Origin: an uncultured Prevotellaceae bacterium
GTDB taxonomy: Bacteria; Bacteroidota; Bacteroidia; Bacteroidales; Bacteroidaceae
Length of the DNA stretch: 6,100 bases
Assembly (NCBI GenBank): GCA_902803455.1
Contig: CADCQC010000149.1
Location: 1 to 6,100 of the forward strand
Reading direction: 5' to 3'
Numbering within the stretch: position 1 is the first letter of the stretch; the number at the start of each line of letters is the position of its first letter. This document shows positions 4,545-6,100 of the stretch, one piece after another. Under the pieces are notes generated by a model that saw only the letters and a program-made list of their open reading frames with translations, was not told the DNA's origin and ran no database searches. The translations under genes and the position numbers were made by a program.

Positions 4545-6100
4545 ATGAAAATCAGATCTTTATTCTTGATGGCATTCATCGTAATGTCGGTCTCTGCCTC
4601 ATCACAGACCATCACGGGCAAATACGTCATTCCTAATATGCCTGAATGGGCCAAAAATGCGGTTTTCTATCAGATTTATCCGCAGACATTCTGCGATTCC
4701 GATGGCGATGGCATCGGTGATCTGCAAGGCATTATCAGCAAACTCGACTATGTGAAGAGCTTGGGTGTAGACGCCATCTGGTTCAATCCTTTCTTCGATT
4801 CTCCTTTCAATGATGCGGGATATGATATCCGCGACTATTATAAGATCGCGCCACGCTACGGTACCAATGAGGATGCTCGACGGCTGTTTGAGGAGGTGCA
4901 CAAAAGGGGGATGCATGTCATCTTCGACTATGTCGTCAGCTACACGGCCATCGATAACCCGTGGTTCGTGGAGTCACAGAAACAGGAAAAAAACAAATAC
5001 TCCAACTATTATATCTGGACAGAGACCAACTGGGTTGACCCTCCTCGTGAGTTTGCTGGCTCTTTTATCAAAGGATATGGAAAAAGAAACGGACAGTTCA
5101 TGCGCAACTTTTACTGGTGTCAGCCAGCGCTCAATTTCGGATTTTCTAATCCTGACCCGGAGCAGCCGTGGCAGTTGCCTACCAACCATCCTGATGTGAT
5201 GGCTATGAGAGAGGACTTGAAGGATGTGCTGCGGTTCTGGATGAACATGGGGGCTGACGGCTTCAGGGCAGACATGGCGGGAGCATTGGTCAAAACTCGA
5301 CGGGTAAGAGGTAACGAGCAGTTCTTCAATACCAATGAGAATGAGACGAAACTATTCTGGAGGGAGATACGCCAGCTGCTGGAAAAAGAATTCCCGAGAG
5401 GGTTCATGGTGGCGGAATGGTCTTATCCCGCTGATGCGCTCGACAACTGTTTCCATGTTGACTTCTTCCATTGGTTCAATGGTTACAACGACCTCTTTCA
5501 GAAGGAGAGTTGGCGCATCCTCAACGGGGTGAGCGAGGGACACAGTTATTTCGATGCGGAGGGAAAGGGTGACATCACATCTTTCCTCAAAAGTTATATG
5601 GACCAGTATGAGAAAACCGTGGGCAAAGGGTATATCAGCCTGCCTTTGGGCAATCATGACAATGCGCGCCTCGGCAATCAGCGCAGTGACAAGGAGTTGG
5701 AGATGATCTATGCTTTCGGCTTCACCATGCCGGGAGTGCCTTTCCTTTATTATGGCAATGAGATCGGTATGAGACAGTTGCCAAAGGATTGGCCTCAGGT
5801 GGAGGGGGCTTACCAACCGCGCAATGGTGCCCGTACGCCCATGCAGTGGAACAGCGGCAAAAACCTCGGATTCTCTACAGCTGATGCAAGCAAACTCTAT
5901 CTGCCTGTCGATCCTGCGGCGGATGCTCCCAATGTGCAGGCGCAAGAGAATAATCCCAATTCTCTGCTCAACAAGACACGTAAACTCATCGCATTACGCC
6001 ATAATGAACCGGCACTCGCCAATTACGCTGAGTTTGTGCCCATCTATCCCTCAACCGCTCCACAGCAACCGTCGTCTTCCGCCTATCCCTCTACCGCTCC
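4545..6100 (+). CDS. Secreted GH13 alpha-amylase-family glycosidase, 3' end beyond window
   Basis: An exported alpha-glucan-active enzyme of glycoside hydrolase family 13, with 518 complete codons visible and no stop before the window ends. The start MKIRSLFLMAFIVMSVSASSQ is a signal peptide without a lipobox cysteine, so the product is probably periplasmic or released. The barrel begins AVFYQIYPQTFCDSDGDGIGDLQGI (a calcium-loop-like DSDGDGIGD). Catalytic residues are present: nucleophile Asp243 in GFRAD, acid/base Glu291 in VAEW, and His371-Asp372 in GNHDN. Region I reads FDYVVSYTA (128-135 and beyond), so the usual conserved His is Tyr133. GVPFLYYGNEIGM and ARTPMQW are typical of oligo-1,6-glucosidase/trehalose-synthase-like GH13 members and their Bacteroidetes relatives. 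The C-terminal beta domain would start near residue 495-500, where the translation becomes Pro/Ser-rich within a direct repeat. Exact substrate is unknown. No SusC/SusD pair is adjacent, and the divergent Nudix regulator is the likely controller. Confidence 0.92.
   Translation, partial: MKIRSLFLMAFIVMSVSASSQTITGKYVIPNMPEWAKNAVFYQIYPQTFCDSDGDGIGDLQGIISKLDYVKSLGVDAIWFNPFFDSPFNDAGYDIRDYYKIAPRYGTNEDARRLFEEVHKRGMHVIFDYVVSYTAIDNPWFVESQKQEKNKYSNYYIWTETNWVDPPREFAGSFIKGYGKRNGQFMRNFYWCQPALNFGFSNPDPEQPWQLPTNHPDVMAMREDLKDVLRFWMNMGADGFRADMAGALVKTRRVRGNEQFFNTNENETKLFWREIRQLLEKEFPRGFMVAEWSYPADALDNCFHVDFFHWFNGYNDLFQKESWRILNGVSEGHSYFDAEGKGDITSFLKSYMDQYEKTVGKGYISLPLGNHDNARLGNQRSDKELEMIYAFGFTMPGVPFLYYGNEIGMRQLPKDWPQVEGAYQPRNGARTPMQWNSGKNLGFSTADASKLYLPVDPAADAPNVQAQENNPNSLLNKTRKLIALRHNEPALANYAEFVPIYPSTAPQQPSSSAYPSTA
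6045..6100 (+). repeat. Imperfect direct repeat, 39-base period, at the window edge
   Basis: The 17 bases at 6045-6061 recur at 6084-6100 with one mismatch (A at 6053 against T at 6092), so the period is 39 bases, exactly 13 codons. The first unit translates in frame as YPSTAPQQPSSSA and the second starts YPSTAP. Only one and a partial copy are visible, so copy number and total length cannot be judged. Confidence 0.6.

Noticed and set aside
5352..5945. 197-codon open frame on the minus strand
   Set aside because: It lies entirely opposite the GH13 gene, whose catalytic motifs are plain on the plus strand; it shows no domain-like features of its own.
1..6100. A starch- or glycan-utilisation locus of the SusC/SusD type
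   Set aside because: The receptor is too short for SusC, no SusD-like lipoprotein follows, and the GH13 gene is separated from it by three unrelated genes, one on the opposite strand.

Overview
The window looks like chromosomal DNA from a Bacteroidales bacterium, most likely Prevotella or a close relative. Three things point there: the genes lack Shine-Dalgarno sequences and have A/T-rich leaders; three intergenic sites match the Bacteroidetes -7 promoter box TAnnTTTG, one with a perfect -33 TTTG; and the protein families (a TonB-dependent receptor, a Nudix-type winged-helix regulator, a secreted GH13 glycosidase) are typical of gut or oral Bacteroidetes. The genus is an inference from general style, not a database match.

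Layout from left to right. (1) 1-1936, plus strand: the 3' part of a TonB-dependent outer-membrane receptor, cut at its 5' end by the window edge. (2) 2128-2961, plus: a secreted protein of unknown function with a clear signal peptide and its own candidate promoter. (3) 3043-3663, plus: a flavodoxin-fold FMN oxidoreductase with a compact four-cysteine motif of the iron-sulfur flavoprotein type. (4) 3685-4371, minus: a Nudix domain with an intact Nudix box joined to a C-terminal winged-helix-like segment (NrtR/AraR-like regulator). It converges on gene 3 with only 21 bases between the stops. (5) 4545-6100, plus: a secreted GH13 alpha-amylase-family enzyme that runs off the right edge.

The most interesting part is the 173-base divergent region between the Nudix regulator and the GH13 gene. 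It holds two outward-facing Bacteroidetes-type promoters and, between them, a perfect 16-base palindrome at 4445-4460. This looks like a regulator controlling its divergent glycosidase gene and itself, with the palindrome as the candidate operator. The GH13 enzyme keeps its three catalytic acids and the region-IV His-Asp, but the normally conserved region-I histidine is a tyrosine (Tyr133). At the very right edge the gene enters an imperfect 39-base direct repeat, where the in-frame translation turns into a Pro/Ser/Thr-rich sequence while another open frame reads like a normal beta strand. That could be a real low-complexity insertion, a frameshift, or a sequence error.

Base composition differs across the window: sampled 60-base rows in the receptor gene are mostly 30-48% G+C, against about 50-58% in the Nudix and GH13 genes. 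No tRNA, rRNA, insertion sequence or CRISPR array was seen. I did not find a clearly undescribed system; the divergent regulator/glycosidase unit and the altered GH13 active site are the leads worth following.
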